Assembly (NCBI GenBank): GCA_023374045.1
Contig: CM041779.1
Location: forward strand, 267,850,131-267,914,130
Reading direction: 5' to 3'
Length of the DNA stretch: 64,000 nt
Origin: Limonium bicolor
Taxonomy: Eukaryota; Streptophyta; Magnoliopsida; Caryophyllales; Plumbaginaceae
Made by a program: the position numbers and the translations under genes. Below are positions 1 through 12,431 of this stretch, one piece after another (position 1 is the first letter of the stretch; each line of letters begins with the position of its first letter). The notes below the pieces were generated by a model. The model ran no database searches, was not told where the DNA came from, and saw nothing but the letters and a program-made list of their open reading frames with translations.

Positions 1-2966
1 ATGTAGTTTAAATGCCTTAGGAAAAATGAGCTTGATTTGCTTAATAAAATACCTAAGGAGCCAATGGTGACGACTAGTAAAATGCTCTCAAGGAAATTAT
101 TAAAGGGCATATGTGTTGTTGTATGTAATTGCAGGTTAAAGGCAATATATATGTGGGAAATTCAGTGTTTTTAATTTATTTAAGGGCCTAAGAGCCATGT
201 TATTTAAGGGCCTAAGTGCCAAGCAATTTAAGTTTATGCACTATATTGTGATGTAGTGTAAATTGGTGAAGTGTTGTGTGTGAGAATACTCGTGATGGAT
301 TTTAGGTGTTCTTGAATGAAATAAGGTAAAAACCTAAGTGTTTGGATGTGAGAATATACAAGAGAAGCTATGGCAAAATTTGGAAATGTATAAGAAGTTC
401 TAAGTGTTTTAAATAAGTTTGGTGAACTAGGAAGTGTTAAAGGTGAACAAGTGTTTTACTAGGGAAGAAATCATGTATTAAGGTGATTTAGAGTGATACA
501 AGGATTTAGGTATTATCTTGGAAGTTCTAGGAATTCAATGAGTGTTTTTGAGGAATGTATTAAAGTCTTGGAGAAGTTTGCTTAAGGTTTAGGTAATGTT
601 GATATACAAGGAATAAATGATGTTTAGGTAAGATGTGGAAAAGGATATTTAGTTAGTAAGAAAAGATGGTTGAGAGATGATGTTATGATGGTGAGGAAAC
701 ATTCTTGGCATAGTGGTTATCATAGGTATGAAACACCACTTGGAGAAACTAAGGAGAAAACAATATAAGTGTTAGGAATTTTGGTAAGAAAAGAGTAAGT
801 GTTTAAGGAGTTATAAAATGAGTTTTATGGATGTTATATGAAGGGTTAAATGTGCCAAATGATGTTAGAACACATTAGGAGGCTTGAGGAAAAGTTTGGA
901 GAAAATTTGACAAGTTTTAGACAAGTTCTGATGTTGTCCGACCCAGTGGTCCGACCCAGTGGTCCGACCCAGGGTGGGTCGGACAGCCATGTTAATTCAT
1001 CCATTGATGTTTCTGGAATGGTCCGACCCAGAGGTCTTGGGTCGGACTTGGGTCGACAGGTGGATTTGAAAGACGGAAAAAGTTTCTGGAACGGTCCGAC
1101 CCAGTTGTGGGTCGGACGGTGGGTCGGACAACCCAAAAGATGTAAAAAAAAACAAAACAAACTAAGTGTGGTTTAAGTAGTAAACCCTAGTGAGTTATAA
1201 TGCCAATTTAGTGGGGGAGAAGTTGTATTAAAATGTAAAAGTAAAACAAGTTAAAATGTGAAGTTATTTAACTAAGTTAACGGGGATAATTTATGAGCAT
1301 TAGAATTTAAACAATCATGTTACCCCAGTGTTAATAAAAGTACATGTAATGTTACCAGTTGTTCGAGAATTGTTCGAGGAACATAAGTGGACATGATAGA
1401 GTGGACTCCGGTGACAGGTTTGGTTTTCTTGCAACCTGTGTCCTACCGGATTACACCGGCTTGTATGCCAATGTGTTTTTCTGAATGGTTGCCACGTTGT
1501 AAGATAAAACATGTAATGAGTTTATAGTAATTCATTTATGTGGCGTGTTCAACTCCGATACCATGTAACCTCGAAAGAGTTAAACCTTAGTTAACTGAGT
1601 CTAGGATCACATGAGAGTTCGGTATTCGGATTAAACGACCCGAACCATGGGACGTTCTAACCACGGCTATGCGTGTGTTAATTGTGTGATATTTGTGTGT
1701 GTATGTAAGGACCTCCCTCGTATGTTTAACCCAGTTGTAATACTGTACAGTGTGTATGTGATAGACTCCATAGTGGGGCTCTAACTATTTATCTACAAGT
1801 AAATATGTACTAACAGGGGTGAGGAATCCGGTTAGGCCGGTCGCGCGTTGTTTGGGAGTGGGTATCCTTTTTAGCCTTACCCTCATCTCTGTTATGTTAC
1901 GGTTGTTTCCCTCACGGGTTATGATCTCCCATTAGCTTACTCCAAAGCTTAGCTATTCTGACTTATGATCGGTTTAGGGGGAACATGTGTTTGTGTGGTG
2001 TGTTCGGGTCACAAACCCGAACTATCTTAACTTAAGTTACTCGTCCGACTATTAGGACGGTAATGTGGGTGACATCATTCTCTAGGCTCACCAGTGAATT
2101 AATTATGTTTGGGTCGGTTCCTAAGAGAACCGTTCCCGTTATGTTATGTAATGTTGTTATACTGCAATTCCCATTGCGATGTTATTATGTGCACGTTGAA
2201 ACGCAAAAGGTGTTGTATGTGATGTATGTCATATGTTGTAAAATGTGGAGTATGTGGATCATGGATATGAATCCCAGTTTGTGATAAGAGGCGTTTAAGG
2301 ATAACCCGATTAATGGGTAAGTGTCGTCTATTAAGGAAGTAGCTCCATTAGAGGAGAAACACTCTAGGGGTAATGAACACCAAAAGTGACTTATCAAGTA
2401 AGGTGGTGTTATCTGTTTGTTGAGCCTTTGAGGTGGAATGTTATGTGTTGTGTGTTTATAGTTACATGCATGATTTAAATATAATCAACCGCATGCTAAG
2501 ACGACAATTAGTTGTGCGTGGCCCGGTAGCATGCGGGCTGCGGGATTACCATACCAGCAAAGGTGCTGAGCCCCTTAGGGGCCACCCTTTCTCTTCTTTT
2601 CCTATTTCAGGTACAAGGAGCTGGAAGCCGTTCGAGAGTAGGACGGGGTAGTCGTTGTACATGGGTAATCATTTAAGTTGTATATATACAGTAGGTGTAG
2701 TAAGACCGAAATTGATATTGGCATTAGTTCGTGAATACTCGGTACAGTTGGAAGGTGTATGTTGTTTCTATTGTTAATTGAAGGTTCAGTAATGTGTAGT
2801 CGCTCGGGAATCTAGTCCATCAGACCGGTACAATGAATATGTAATAGCCTTGTTAGCCACGTGGGTGGTTAACGGCGTGTAACACCAACTAGTTAAGTAA
2901 TGTGATGAAGCTTGTTTTCCGCTGCAGTTTGTTATTAAGTGCTTAAGTGTTGGATGGGGTGTTACA
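1..2966 (+). mobile_element. Element A, 5' LTR (3' two-thirds only; cut by window edge)
   Basis: Collinear and nearly identical by eye with 9444-12431, so this is the distal part of a direct terminal repeat. It ends in GGGTGTTACA at 2966, followed by an initiator-Met PBS, which defines the LTR/internal boundary. It contains the palindrome minisatellite at 936-1129 and, near its end, the conserved block with a GCCCCTTAGGGGC hairpin followed by a pyrimidine run and CAG|GTA (about 2565-2612). The first 1.46 kb of this LTR lies outside the window. No protein-coding capacity is supported; short frames here are ordinary LTR sequence. Confidence 0.92.
936..1129. repeat. GTCCGACCCA/TGGGTCGGAC palindrome minisatellite in LTR A (5' copy)
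   Basis: The decamer GTCCGACCCA and its exact reverse complement recur in units of about 74 bp framed by TTCTGGAA(C/T)G and GACGGAAAA. This copy has three consecutive GGTCCGACCCAGT words at its start, whereas the 3' LTR has two, so the copy number is unstable. The opposed words can fold into GC-rich hairpins. The function is unknown. Confidence 0.85.
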
Positions 2967-2971
2967 AAAAG

Positions 2972-2983
2972 TGGTATCAGAGC
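2972..2983 (+). other. Primer-binding site (initiator tRNA-Met), element A
   Basis: TGGTATCAGAGC begins 5 nt after the LTR terminus and matches the complement of the 3' end of plant initiator tRNA-Met, the usual primer of Ty3/gypsy and Ty1/copia elements in plants. Its 3' half is one arm of an inverted repeat (2978-2997: CAGAGCGA, AGTA loop, TCGCTCTG), so the PBS is partly inside a predicted hairpin. Confidence 0.93.
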
Positions 2984-3795
2984 GAAGTATCGCTCTGATG
3001 ACTGAATTACCGAGCTTAGGAAGTACCGAGTTAGGATTTTAGTACTTTGGGTTAAGGGTTGAGTGATAGCGTGAGAGATTCGCTAGTTAGGTATTACCAT
3101 TGTGTACTGGAAACCTACAATATCCTTCCCGCCCTCCAAAATCCCTGTTTTTAACTTGCGAAAACAACGCCAGAGATGGAAGTCCTCTCTTACTCGGGAA
3201 TACCCGATCTGGCTGTTATTAAATACCACTGTGGGTACGGAGAACCTGTCATACGGTAGATCCTGAAAACTGGGAGTCCCGGAGACGGTTCCCATCTAAA
3301 CAATGTTAACCGCATTTAATAGCGAAGAATGACGAATCTTGTGTATAGAAGAATAGAATTTCCGGCAACCTGGGTCGACATGCTGAGCAGTCGAGAATAA
3401 CCAGCTTGCAACGCACTGACCGTGCAACAGGCAAGAAGTGAAGTAATGGAACCCGAGACAAGTGTCTACGGAACCACAGTTGTTAAGTGATACACCAACG
3501 GTATACCAACCGATAAGGAACCACAACGTAGTGCCCAGAACAGAGACAAGTCTCAGTAACCACGACAATGCGTGGAACGGGCTACGAAGAGGAAACAATA
3601 CAAAAAAAAAGGGGTCTCCAAGAATGGGAGACACCCCAGTTAATAATTATCATGTGAATACAGTGAGAAGTCGCCCAGAGGGTTAATTGTCAAGAATGTA
3701 GGATCAAGTGAGGGCCAACAAGGCCACTGATGACAGCATGGGTAAAAACAATACCACAACCGGTATGTGTTGAACCGATAGTCAGTTAGCATGGC

Positions 3796-3815
3796 GCACT
3801 TGCCATGGCAAGTGC
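3796..3815. repeat. Perfect 20-bp palindrome in element A internal domain
   Basis: GCACTTGCCATGGCAAGTGC is its own reverse complement. The same palindrome is intact in element B (28786-28805) at about the same distance from the PBS. Element C has a diverged version near 14550-14570 on the minus strand. A dimerisation or packaging role is only a guess. Confidence 0.7.
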
Positions 3816-6182
3816 TGCTATAACAGGGCTGTTCAGGGAAGTTTTAACAACTACAAGTACTTGGTAAAGGACCACGAAGTTAAGTGCGATCATTATAACT
3901 GTGGAAGGGCTTAACAGCCTAACCCTTGTAATTAGAAGTACACCAGTCAGCAAGAAGCTAGATTTGGTTAAGGCAAGAAGATTGTGAACCACGAGAATTT
4001 TTCTTTCAAACCCAGATTTATTCAAACCCTTTTCTTTTCAAAACCAAATTTTCTTTCAAACCCATACTCATTTTCTACCTTCTTTTAAAAACCAACCAGA
4101 GGACCTACACCGGCCTCAGTGCCACACGGTAGGTAAGTTATACCCAGTTTACTTTTGAATAACCGGAAAGGAAACCGGTAAACCCAAGGGTAACAACCCG
4201 AGGGAATGGATTGAGTTCATGGTAATACAACAGTGGATAGACTTTCCCTTGATTAAGTTCGGGAAGCACAGAATGTATATTGTCACAAGACAATACAAGG
4301 GAGTTGACAACAGAATACTTCACCTAGGCGTGTGACAGACACTACGAGTGTACCAACTGTAATGTGGGACGACCGCACTCCGATAGGAGCTTGTGGGCCT
4401 GACAGACCTGCTTATGGGTTAGTTGGGTAAGTAGCAATGTATCAGCATGGTACCCCACATATGTATACGAGTAGAGTCCAAAACACGGGGAGTAGTCGAC
4501 TCCGTACTACGGTCAGCAGTATAAGTCAAACAAGAGCTAAGGATTACCATGAATGGTTGAAGTAAAGGAACTCATTTAAGTTAACGAGACTAAAGGAATT
4601 GTGAATTCCTTTCAAGGAATGTTTAATAGTCAGGAGGTGCGAAGTGCGCTAACCGTAATGTAAAGACATCGTCTATGTCTTAAGGATCCTCGGGATAAAC
4701 TGATAGCTGGAACGGAGACCCAGCCTGTGCATGTCAAGCAATGCCTATGTGGACACATTATGTGCAATGAATGGGATGAAACTCCCGGAATGAGTACCTA
4801 CCGACCGGAAATTTTGATCTTCACAGAAGAAGATAATAAGCCAGTTAAGAACGCGAACGGCGTGGCTAACTGAGTATACCAATAAGTGCGAACCTGATGT
4901 AATGGCATCACTTAGCAACACCCAGGAGCAATCCTTGAAGGGTGTTCGCATCAACAATTGTTGCACGAAATGACATGACAGAAGCACAAGGGTTGAAACT
5001 AACACCCAGTTTAGACATAAGTTGTCAGGAGACGGACTGGCAATCCTAAGGGGCATCCCGTGAAAGGAAATGTGATGCAACGACCTTGTCATGGAGCACA
5101 ATATGATATCCAAACCATGTAATGATACAGAGGAAGTAAATGTGTGTGAACCGTCCACAATGGACAGAGCTCGAAGCAGTAAGGCTCATAAGCCACAAAT
5201 AAAATGTGTTACGTGAATTAGATTGATTGTAGAAGCTTATGTTGTATAAGTGAATAGAGTGGTAAACGAACCGCTGCATTAAGAGTGGGGATACCTCTCG
5301 ATATTGTGAGACCGCAGGAGCGGTAGTTATGTGAACCAAGCTCAAGAAATATGTTAAGGATTGACCATGTTGTCATTACGAGAGAACAGAAAGTTCAGTA
5401 GCGTGTGTGTATAAGTGGAGCACCGAACTCAATAACGCCGGTTTGTGACTCGAATGAGCAACGCTCAAGGAGCATTCGGTAGTCATCCAAATGAATGACA
5501 AACCATAATGTGAATAATATAAGTATATGTGTGGAAGTTAATGTGACAGTAAATACCATGTAAGTTAGTGTTATGTAATGAGTAAGAGCACGGTGCGCAG
5601 CAAGCGACCGTTGTATAAGTGTTGTTGAATAATAATGTGGCAGATAAGACCAGTTACGAGTTAAACTCAGTGGAGATGCAAGGTAAGTGATGTTAAACAG
5701 ACTGGACAATAAGCCAGTACTAGGTACTATGTGATAATGAACTCAGTGTGGATCCCATTGCTAATAAGAGATTTAGTATCAGGAGTTTACGCCTCTGCAC
5801 TCTGTATGACTGAGTGTTTTGGTATTGCACTTACGCAGTAATGATCGAGTGGGATAGCTAGGAATTGGAAACATGTTAATTATGGAGGAATAATGTTATA
5901 ATGGCTGATGCATAGGAAATGCAAGGCCGCACCAATGAAAGAATACATGTACAAAACCAAATGTGGAGGCATGATTAGCAACAAGTGACTACAGTAACAC
6001 AGAATACTAGATATCGGTATGGAATATACCTCAAGTGTGGGAAATAGCTGAGAGATAACTACACACTAGGTAGTAGCTCAACCTCAACTGACAGTAAGTC
6101 GGAAGGAAACAAGTCAATCATTGTGAAATACATAGCTGTATACACAATAAGTTATTAGAGAAGTGGATGGAAAGTCTTGAAA

Positions 6183-6245
6183 CTCACCGAATTCGCTCAT
6201 GGTAAGAGATACCACGCATCGGTTGAGAAACCGTTATTACCAAGA
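6183..6245 (+). pseudogene. Decayed integrase-core fragment in element A
   Basis: Read in frame this gives LTEFAHGKRYHASVEK and a few more residues. It resembles the Tekay integrase stretch LIEFSYNNSYHTSIKM (about 40226-40273): L-EF, YH and S fall at matching positions. Surrounding sequence is not open. Element B has the same patch at 31150-31212. The similarity shows that the non-coding domain derives at least partly from pol. It is a short match, so certainty is moderate. Confidence 0.5.
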
Positions 6246-6567
6246 TAAAGGTGATAATAGGAGAAGTATAATACAGTAAGAATAACGAGTGGAACCCATG
6301 CTTCAGATACCGAATATGCATGGTGAATACGAATAAATGGCTAATTATTAATGCCTAGAAGCCTCACAGGCCAGAACCGAAACCAGTTAAGAGTTAAAGC
6401 AAACTCCAATGAGAATTCTTGGTTTAGGGACTAAACCGCCAATATGGTCAAGATCCTCTAACCGGAACACATTGTATAACAGACCGCGTGGAGTTGAAAC
6501 ACTTCACGACGGTAGAACTTTTTAAACCAATGATTAAGTGATTGATTACGTGGGCGTAATCCCTTTT

Positions 6568-6580
6568 AAGGGGGGTAGAG
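6568..6580 (+). other. Second, internal polypurine tract, element A
   Basis: AAGGGGGGTAGAG duplicates the terminal polypurine tract about 1.4 kb upstream of the 3' LTR. The preceding context (GGGCGTAATCCCTTTT) matches the Tekay context just after the integrase stop (GGGGCGTACCCCTTTTT, 40909-40924), so both elements keep a purine tract at the end of pol. Confidence 0.6.
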
Positions 6581-7626
6581 CGCAAAACCACTTAGTGTGT
6601 ATTACCGTACAAGTGTACGTGACCTATGTTGTGCATAGCACAAAATAATTTGTTTTGATGATTGGTGTGTGTGTTACGTAAACATACCATTCATTCATGG
6701 TTGAATTGTGGTAATTGCGCACAGAAGATGCGAATACCATTGTGATAAGTGTGTTGATTTATTAGCAGTTGTGTGTGATAGTACAAGTGTGGGGAGTAGA
6801 GAAACTCCCGGGGAAAAAAAAACCCTGACAGTGTATAAATGTGAAACTGTGTGTTGTATTTTGATAAAATATATGTGTATATATATACTATATAGTGACT
6901 CATGAAAGGGTATGAAACCGATATAGAACCTAGTGAGAATAAGATTCCCTAGGTAACAACATTAAAGTGAATGGAAATAACTGGTAGACGAAGTTCTATC
7001 CCTTGGAGATGTTATGATCATGATTAGAATGATTTAAAAGATAGAAAATTGGAAATGAGTGTATTACTTGATGCTTGAAAATGAAGTGGGAAGTGGAACT
7101 TGATTTGCATGCGATCAAGGGAAGCCGAACACAAATTGGGGTGGAAGGATAGTTCGACACTGATGCTGATCACATTAGGGTTGAATGATTCTTGAAGCTC
7201 CCCTTTAGTGGTCACAATTAACCACGCTAAGAAAAGAAGCAAGAGCATAAGTTGGACTTGGAGTTGTATGTGTTTTCAAAAGGATTTTCAATTGGTGTTT
7301 TCAAAACAGTCGGTTAACATTTGAAATAAAGGATTCTCTTATACTTAACCTAGTAAAGAATATTTTTGTAGTACTTGCTCACGAGCTGAGGATGTATGAG
7401 CCTTTGTCTTCGGACTGGCGACATTAGAAGTACATATGTTAAAAATTAAGTGAATGTTTTGATCTCCCAAAGGAACGGGGACCAGAAGGTGTCCATCACG
7501 ACCGGGTTCTGCGGGATCACAGTGTATGTAAAAGATATTTTTGGTTGCCATACATGCTAAGACATGTTGTGTGGTATGTGTAATAAATATTATTTTGATC
7601 TTGAGTTCCAAAAGTATATGTTATCA

Positions 7627-7863
7627 AGACCTATGAGTCTAAATATTGTTGTGTTGCATAGACCTATGTGTCTAAAGGTTGTTATGTTATAAGGGCCAAC
7701 GGGTCTAAATGTTGTTATGTTACCCAGGCCCAAGGGTCTAAGGGTTGTTGTGTATGTGAAAATGTTGTTAAGATACCCGGACCATTGAGTCCGAGGTTAT
7801 CATGTGAGTATGTTATGTTATGTATGGATGTGAATGTGTTACCCGGACCATTAAGTCTGAGGG
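7627..7863 (+). repeat. Degenerate tandem array of small hairpins, element A
   Basis: About six irregular units (period 33-50 bp) each hold a short stem around 4-6 nt: AGAC..GTCT in the first units and CGGAC..GTCCG in the last, joined by TTGTTATGTTACCC-like linkers. Element B has the same array at 32796-32963. Stem sequence changes on both arms between units, which suggests selection on pairing. Confidence 0.65.
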
Positions 7864-7972
7864 TGTGATGTAAAGTGTGTTAGGTTATGGAAGTTTTATT
7901 TTTATAAGTAATCCCCGTATTCTAATCCAATGATGTGTGGGATGTGTGAACTTCGAGGACGAAGTTCTTTTT

Positions 7973-7985
7973 AAGGGGGGTAGAT
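7973..7985 (+). other. Polypurine tract, element A
   Basis: AAGGGGGGTAGAT lies directly against the TGAAATACCCC start of the 3' LTR, the expected place for plus-strand priming. Elements B (33071-33083) and Tekay (41188-41200) have the same tract and the same upstream GTGAACTT..GGGACAAAGTTCTTTT context. Confidence 0.88.
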
Positions 7986-10900
7986 TGAAATACCCCAAAC
8001 CTTGATATGTTGTTTAAATGTTAAAACATGGTATTTAAAGGCTAAAAAGTGCCTTAGAAACATCAGTGGACAATTTAAACCGTAGTAAAACACAATAAAG
8101 CACTAAGACACAGCTTGAGCAAAAACATGCTCTAACCTTGGAGTGAACTTGGTTGGGACCCAAAGGACCTACCAAGACTTGGTAATATTCAATTATGATT
8201 TAATAAGGCTAATTAAGTCCTTAGGAAACTTTGGTAGACAGTTAAACCAAACAAAACACAAGAAATACCTTAAAGTCAATAAGAGCAAAAATGTGCTCTA
8301 AGCTTGGGATATAAGACCTAAAGGTCATACCTATACCTTATAAATATGTTAATGAGCATACTAAATCAATTACTAAAGAAAACCAAGCTTGAAAACAAGT
8401 TAAAACACAAAATGTGCTTTAAGGAGTCTTAAAACACATTTTTGAAAAATTGTCTTGTAAATGAGTTTTGAATGGCTAAATTTCCATCATTACTCTTTAA
8501 TTAACATGTGTACTACTTAGTATCACATTTGGAAGTTTAAATCAATGGAAAATCAAAAATTTCACAACTATGTGCCTTGTTTTAGTGAATAGTAACAAAA
8601 TAAGCTAGTTTATAACATATGTCTATATAATAAGTTAAGTGGTCAAAAAAGACTAAAACACCCCTAAGTAATATAAGGGGGCCGGTTTTTGTAAGGTGAG
8701 TCACCACCATTTACAAATCAATTAAAGAAAAGGAAGACATAAAGCAAGTTACTATTCTACTTTATTACAAAAATATCTTTACAAGAGTACCTCTCACCTC
8801 ATTCTCTTATTCTCCTTCACTCACCATCGATTTCTTCATCTTCTCCCAAGCTCCATCGTTTTGCTACAGCAAACCACACCATCTTCAACTTCCATAGCTT
8901 GTAACTTCTAGCTCCATGCACCAAATTAAATTCCAAGACCATATTTGTCTTAGTTAGGTCAAGCTCTACACTTCTCTCTTTTCAAATCTTCAAGAACTCC
9001 ATTTTGGTGCCATGAAGATTCTCCATTGAAGGAGCTTGAGCTCACCTTTTCATGCCTTGTCATCCTCCTTTGCTTCAAGGTAAGGAAAATCAAAGAAAAA
9101 CAACATTCCCTCTTGTTTTTGTGTGTAACCGAGAATCGCCTTTGATGGTGTCTTCTCTTGTTCTTTCATAGCTCCATTTCAATCTTCAAGGGACAAGGAG
9201 GAGTCCTCTCTTGTTACATATTCAAGTTCTCTTTCAAATTCAAAGGTAAATATCATTTTAGTGTATTAAAACACTTATGTTAAACTAGGGTTTGTATATG
9301 AGTTTAAGTGTGAATTCTTAAGCTCATTACCCTTATATGTATATTGATTAGAAAGTTGACAAGTGATCAAACTCCTTGCTGATTTTCGGTTCAAGGAAAC
9401 AAGAAAGAAGTTTGAGAGGAAAAGAGGTAAACAAACTATCTCAATGTAGTTTAAATGCCTTAGGAAAAATGAGCTTGATTTGCTTAATAAAATACCTAAG
9501 GAGCCAATGGTGAATGACCTAGTAAAATGCTCTCAAGGAAATTATTAAAGGGCATATGTGTTGTTGTATGTAATTGCAGGTTAAAGGCAATATATATGTG
9601 GGAAATTCAGTGTTTAAGTTTAATGTATTTAAGGGCCTAAGAGCCATGTTATTTAAGGGCCTAAGTGCCAAGCAATTTAAGTTTATGCACTATATTGTGA
9701 TGTAGTGTAAATTGGTGAAGTGTTGTGTGTGAGAATACTCGTGATGGATTTTAGGTGTTCTTGAATGAAATAAGGTAAAAACCTAAGTGTTTGGATGTGA
9801 GAATATACAAGAGAAGCTATGGCAAAATTTGGAAAATGTATAAGAAGTTCTAAGTGTTTTAAATAAGTTCTGGTGAACTAGGAAGTGTTAAAGGTGAACA
9901 AGTGTTTTACTAGGGAAGAAATCATGTATTAAGGTGATTTAGAGTGATACAAGGATTTAGGTATTATCTTGGAAGTTCTAGGAATTCAATGAGTGTTTTT
10001 GAGGAATGTATTAAAGTCTTGGAGAAGTTTGCTTAAGGTTTAGGTAATGTTGATATACAAGGAATAAATGATGTTTAGGTAAGATGTGGAAAAGGATATT
10101 TAGTTAGTAAGAAAAGATGGTTGAGAGATGATGTTATGATGGTGAGGAAACATTCTTGGCATAGTGGTTATCATAGGTATGAAACACCACTTGGAGAAAC
10201 TAAGGAGAAAACAATATAAGTTTTAGGAATTTTGGTAAGAAAAGAGTAAGTGTTTAAGGAGTATTAAAATGAGTTTTATGGATGTTATATGAAGAGTTAA
10301 ATGTGCCAAATGATGTTAGAACACATTAGGAGGCTTGAGGAAAAGTTTGGAGAAAATTTGACAAGTTTTAGACAAGTTCTGATGTTGTCCGACCCAGTGG
10401 TCCGACCCAGGGTGGGTCGGACAGCCCTGTTAATTCATCCATTGATGTTTCTGGAATGGTCCGACCCAGAGGTCTTGGGTCGGACATGGGTCGGACAGGT
10501 GGATTTGAAAGACGGAAAAAGTTTCTGGAACGGTCCGACCCAGTTGTGGGTCGGACGGTGGGTCGGACAACCCAAAAGATGTAAAAAAAAGAAAACAAAC
10601 TAAATGTGGTTTAAGTAGTAAACCCTAGTGAGTTATAATGCCAATTTAATGGGGAGAAATTGTATTAAAATGTAAAAGTAAAACAAGTTAAAATGTGAAG
10701 TTATTTAACTAAGTTAACGGGGATAATTTATGAGCATTAGACTTTAAACAATCATGTTACCCCCAGTGTTAATAAAAGTACATGTAATGTTACCAGTTGT
10801 TCGAGAATTGTTTGAGGAACATAAGTGGACATGATAGAGTGGACTCCGGTGACAGGTATGGTTTTCTTGCAACCTGTGTCCTACCGGATTACACCGGCTT

Positions 10901-12431
10901 GTATGCCAATGTGTTTTTCTGAATGTTTGCCACGTTGTAAGATAAAACATGTAATGAGTTTATAGTAATTCATTTATGTGGCGTGTTCAACTCCGATACC
11001 ATGTAACCTCGAAAGTGTTAAACCTTAGTTAACTGAGTCTAGGATCACATGAGAGTTCGGTATTCGGATTAAACGACCCGAACCATGGGACGTTCTAACC
11101 ACGGCTATGCATGTGTTAATTGTGTGATATTTGTGTGTGTATGTAAGGAACTCCCTCGTATGTTTAACCCAGTTGTAATACTGTACAGTGTGTGTATGTG
11201 ATAGACTCCATAGTGGGGCTCTAACTATTTATCTACAAGTAAATATGTACTAACAGGGGTGAGGAATCCGGTTAGGCCAGTCGCGCGTTGTTTGGGAGTG
11301 GGTATCCTTTTTAGCCTTACCCTCCTCTCTGTTATGTTACGGTTGTTTCCCTCACGGGTTATGATCTCCCATTAGCTTACTCCAAAGCTTAGTTATTCTG
11401 ACTTATGATCGGTTTAGGGGGAACATGTGTTTGTGTGGTGTGTTCGGGTCACAAACCCGAACCATCTTAACTTAAGTTACTCGTCCGACTATTAGGACGG
11501 TAATGAGTGTTGTACAACGAGCTTATCATGAGGGTGACATCATTCTCTAGGCTCACTAGTGAATTAGTTATGTTTGGGTCGGATCCTAAGAGAACCGTTC
11601 CCGTTATGTTATGTAATGTTGTTATACTGCAATTCCCATTGCGATGTTATTTTGTGCACGTTGAAACGTGAAAGGTGTTGTATGTGATGTATGTCATATG
11701 TTGTAAAATGTGGAGTATGTGGATCATGGATATGAATCCTAGTTTGTGATAAGAGGCGTTTAAGGATAACCCGATTAATGGGTAAGTGTCGTCTATTAAG
11801 GAAGTAGCTCCATTAGAGGAGAAACACTCTAGGGGTAATGAACACCATGAGTGACTTATCTAGTAAGGTGATGTTATCTGTTTGTTGAGCCTTTGAGGTG
11901 GAATGTTATGTGTTGTGTGTTTATAGTTACATGCATGATTTAAATATAATCAACCGCATGCTAAGACGACAATTAGTTGTGCGTGGCCCGGTAGCATGCG
12001 GGCTGCGGGATTACCATACCAGCAAAGGTGCTGAGCCCCTTGGGGGCCACCCTTTCTCTTCTTTTCCTATTTCAGGTACAAAGAGCTGGAAGCCGTTCGA
12101 GAGTAGGACGGGGTAGTCGTTGTACATGGGTAATCATTTAAGTTGTATATATACAGTAGGTGCAGTAAGACCGAAATTGTTATCGGCATTAGTTCGTGAA
12201 TACTCGGTACAGTTGGAAGGTGTATGTTGTTTCTATTGTTAATTGAAGGTTCAGTAATGTGTAGTCGCTCGGGAATCTAGTCCATCAGACCGGTACAATG
12301 AATATGTAATAGCCTTGTTAGCCACGTGGGTGGTTAATGGCGTGTAACACCAACGAGTTAAGTAATGTGATGAAGCTTGTTTTCCGCTGCAGTTTGTTAT
12401 TAAGTGCGTAAGTGTTGGATGAGGTGTTACA
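7986..12431 (+). mobile_element. Element A, complete 3' LTR (4446 bp)
   Basis: Starts TGAAATACCCC, ends GGGTGTTACA (TG...CA). U3 carries a conserved inverted repeat around 8409-8440 (TGTGCTTTAAG/CTTAAAACACA), a GGGGGCCGG...GTGAGTCACC block near 8687-8706 and a CT-rich tract near 8790-8830. These are shared with the C, Tekay and solo LTRs. It contains the palindrome minisatellite at 10387-10568 and a short insertion near 11505-11531 absent from the 5' copy. It ends inside element C. The expected target duplication partner of ATCCC (12432-12436) is outside the window. No coding sequence seen. Confidence 0.93.
10387..10568. repeat. Palindrome minisatellite in LTR A (3' copy)
   Basis: Same GTCCGACCCA/TGGGTCGGAC words as the 5' copy, with one 13-bp word fewer at the start. 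It marks the same position in the LTR and shows unit gain or loss since insertion. Confidence 0.85.

Larger units (their letters stand above)
2967..7985 (+). mobile_element. Element A, non-coding internal domain (LARD-like)
   Basis: About 5 kb between PBS and polypurine tract with no open gag or pol. The longest frames are about 140 codons, antisense and unrecognisable. It aligns throughout with the internal domain of element B (28007-33083) and its start with that of element C (15516 downward on minus), so it is a propagated non-autonomous family rather than a random deletion. Vestiges of chromovirus pol remain: an integrase-core patch near 6183 and a chromodomain-tail patch near 6410-6530 before the second purine tract. 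By structure (LTR over 4 kb, conserved non-coding internal domain) it fits the LARD class. Mobilisation would need proteins in trans, plausibly from Tekay-type relatives. Confidence 0.85.

Noticed and set aside
930..1135. CRISPR-like array of regularly spaced palindromic words
   Set aside because: Spacers are themselves repeated, the array is part of plant LTRs and recurs in each LTR copy, and the context is eukaryotic. It is a minisatellite.
2972..2997. tRNA gene at the PBS
   Set aside because: Only a 12-nt complement of a tRNA end plus a hairpin. No cloverleaf or A/B boxes.
3296..5709. Antisense frames of 100-137 codons in element A (for example 3296-3634, 4745-5158, 5395-5709)
   Set aside because: No recognisable domain, not maintained in element B, and on the strand opposite to the element. 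They are chance frames in non-coding DNA.
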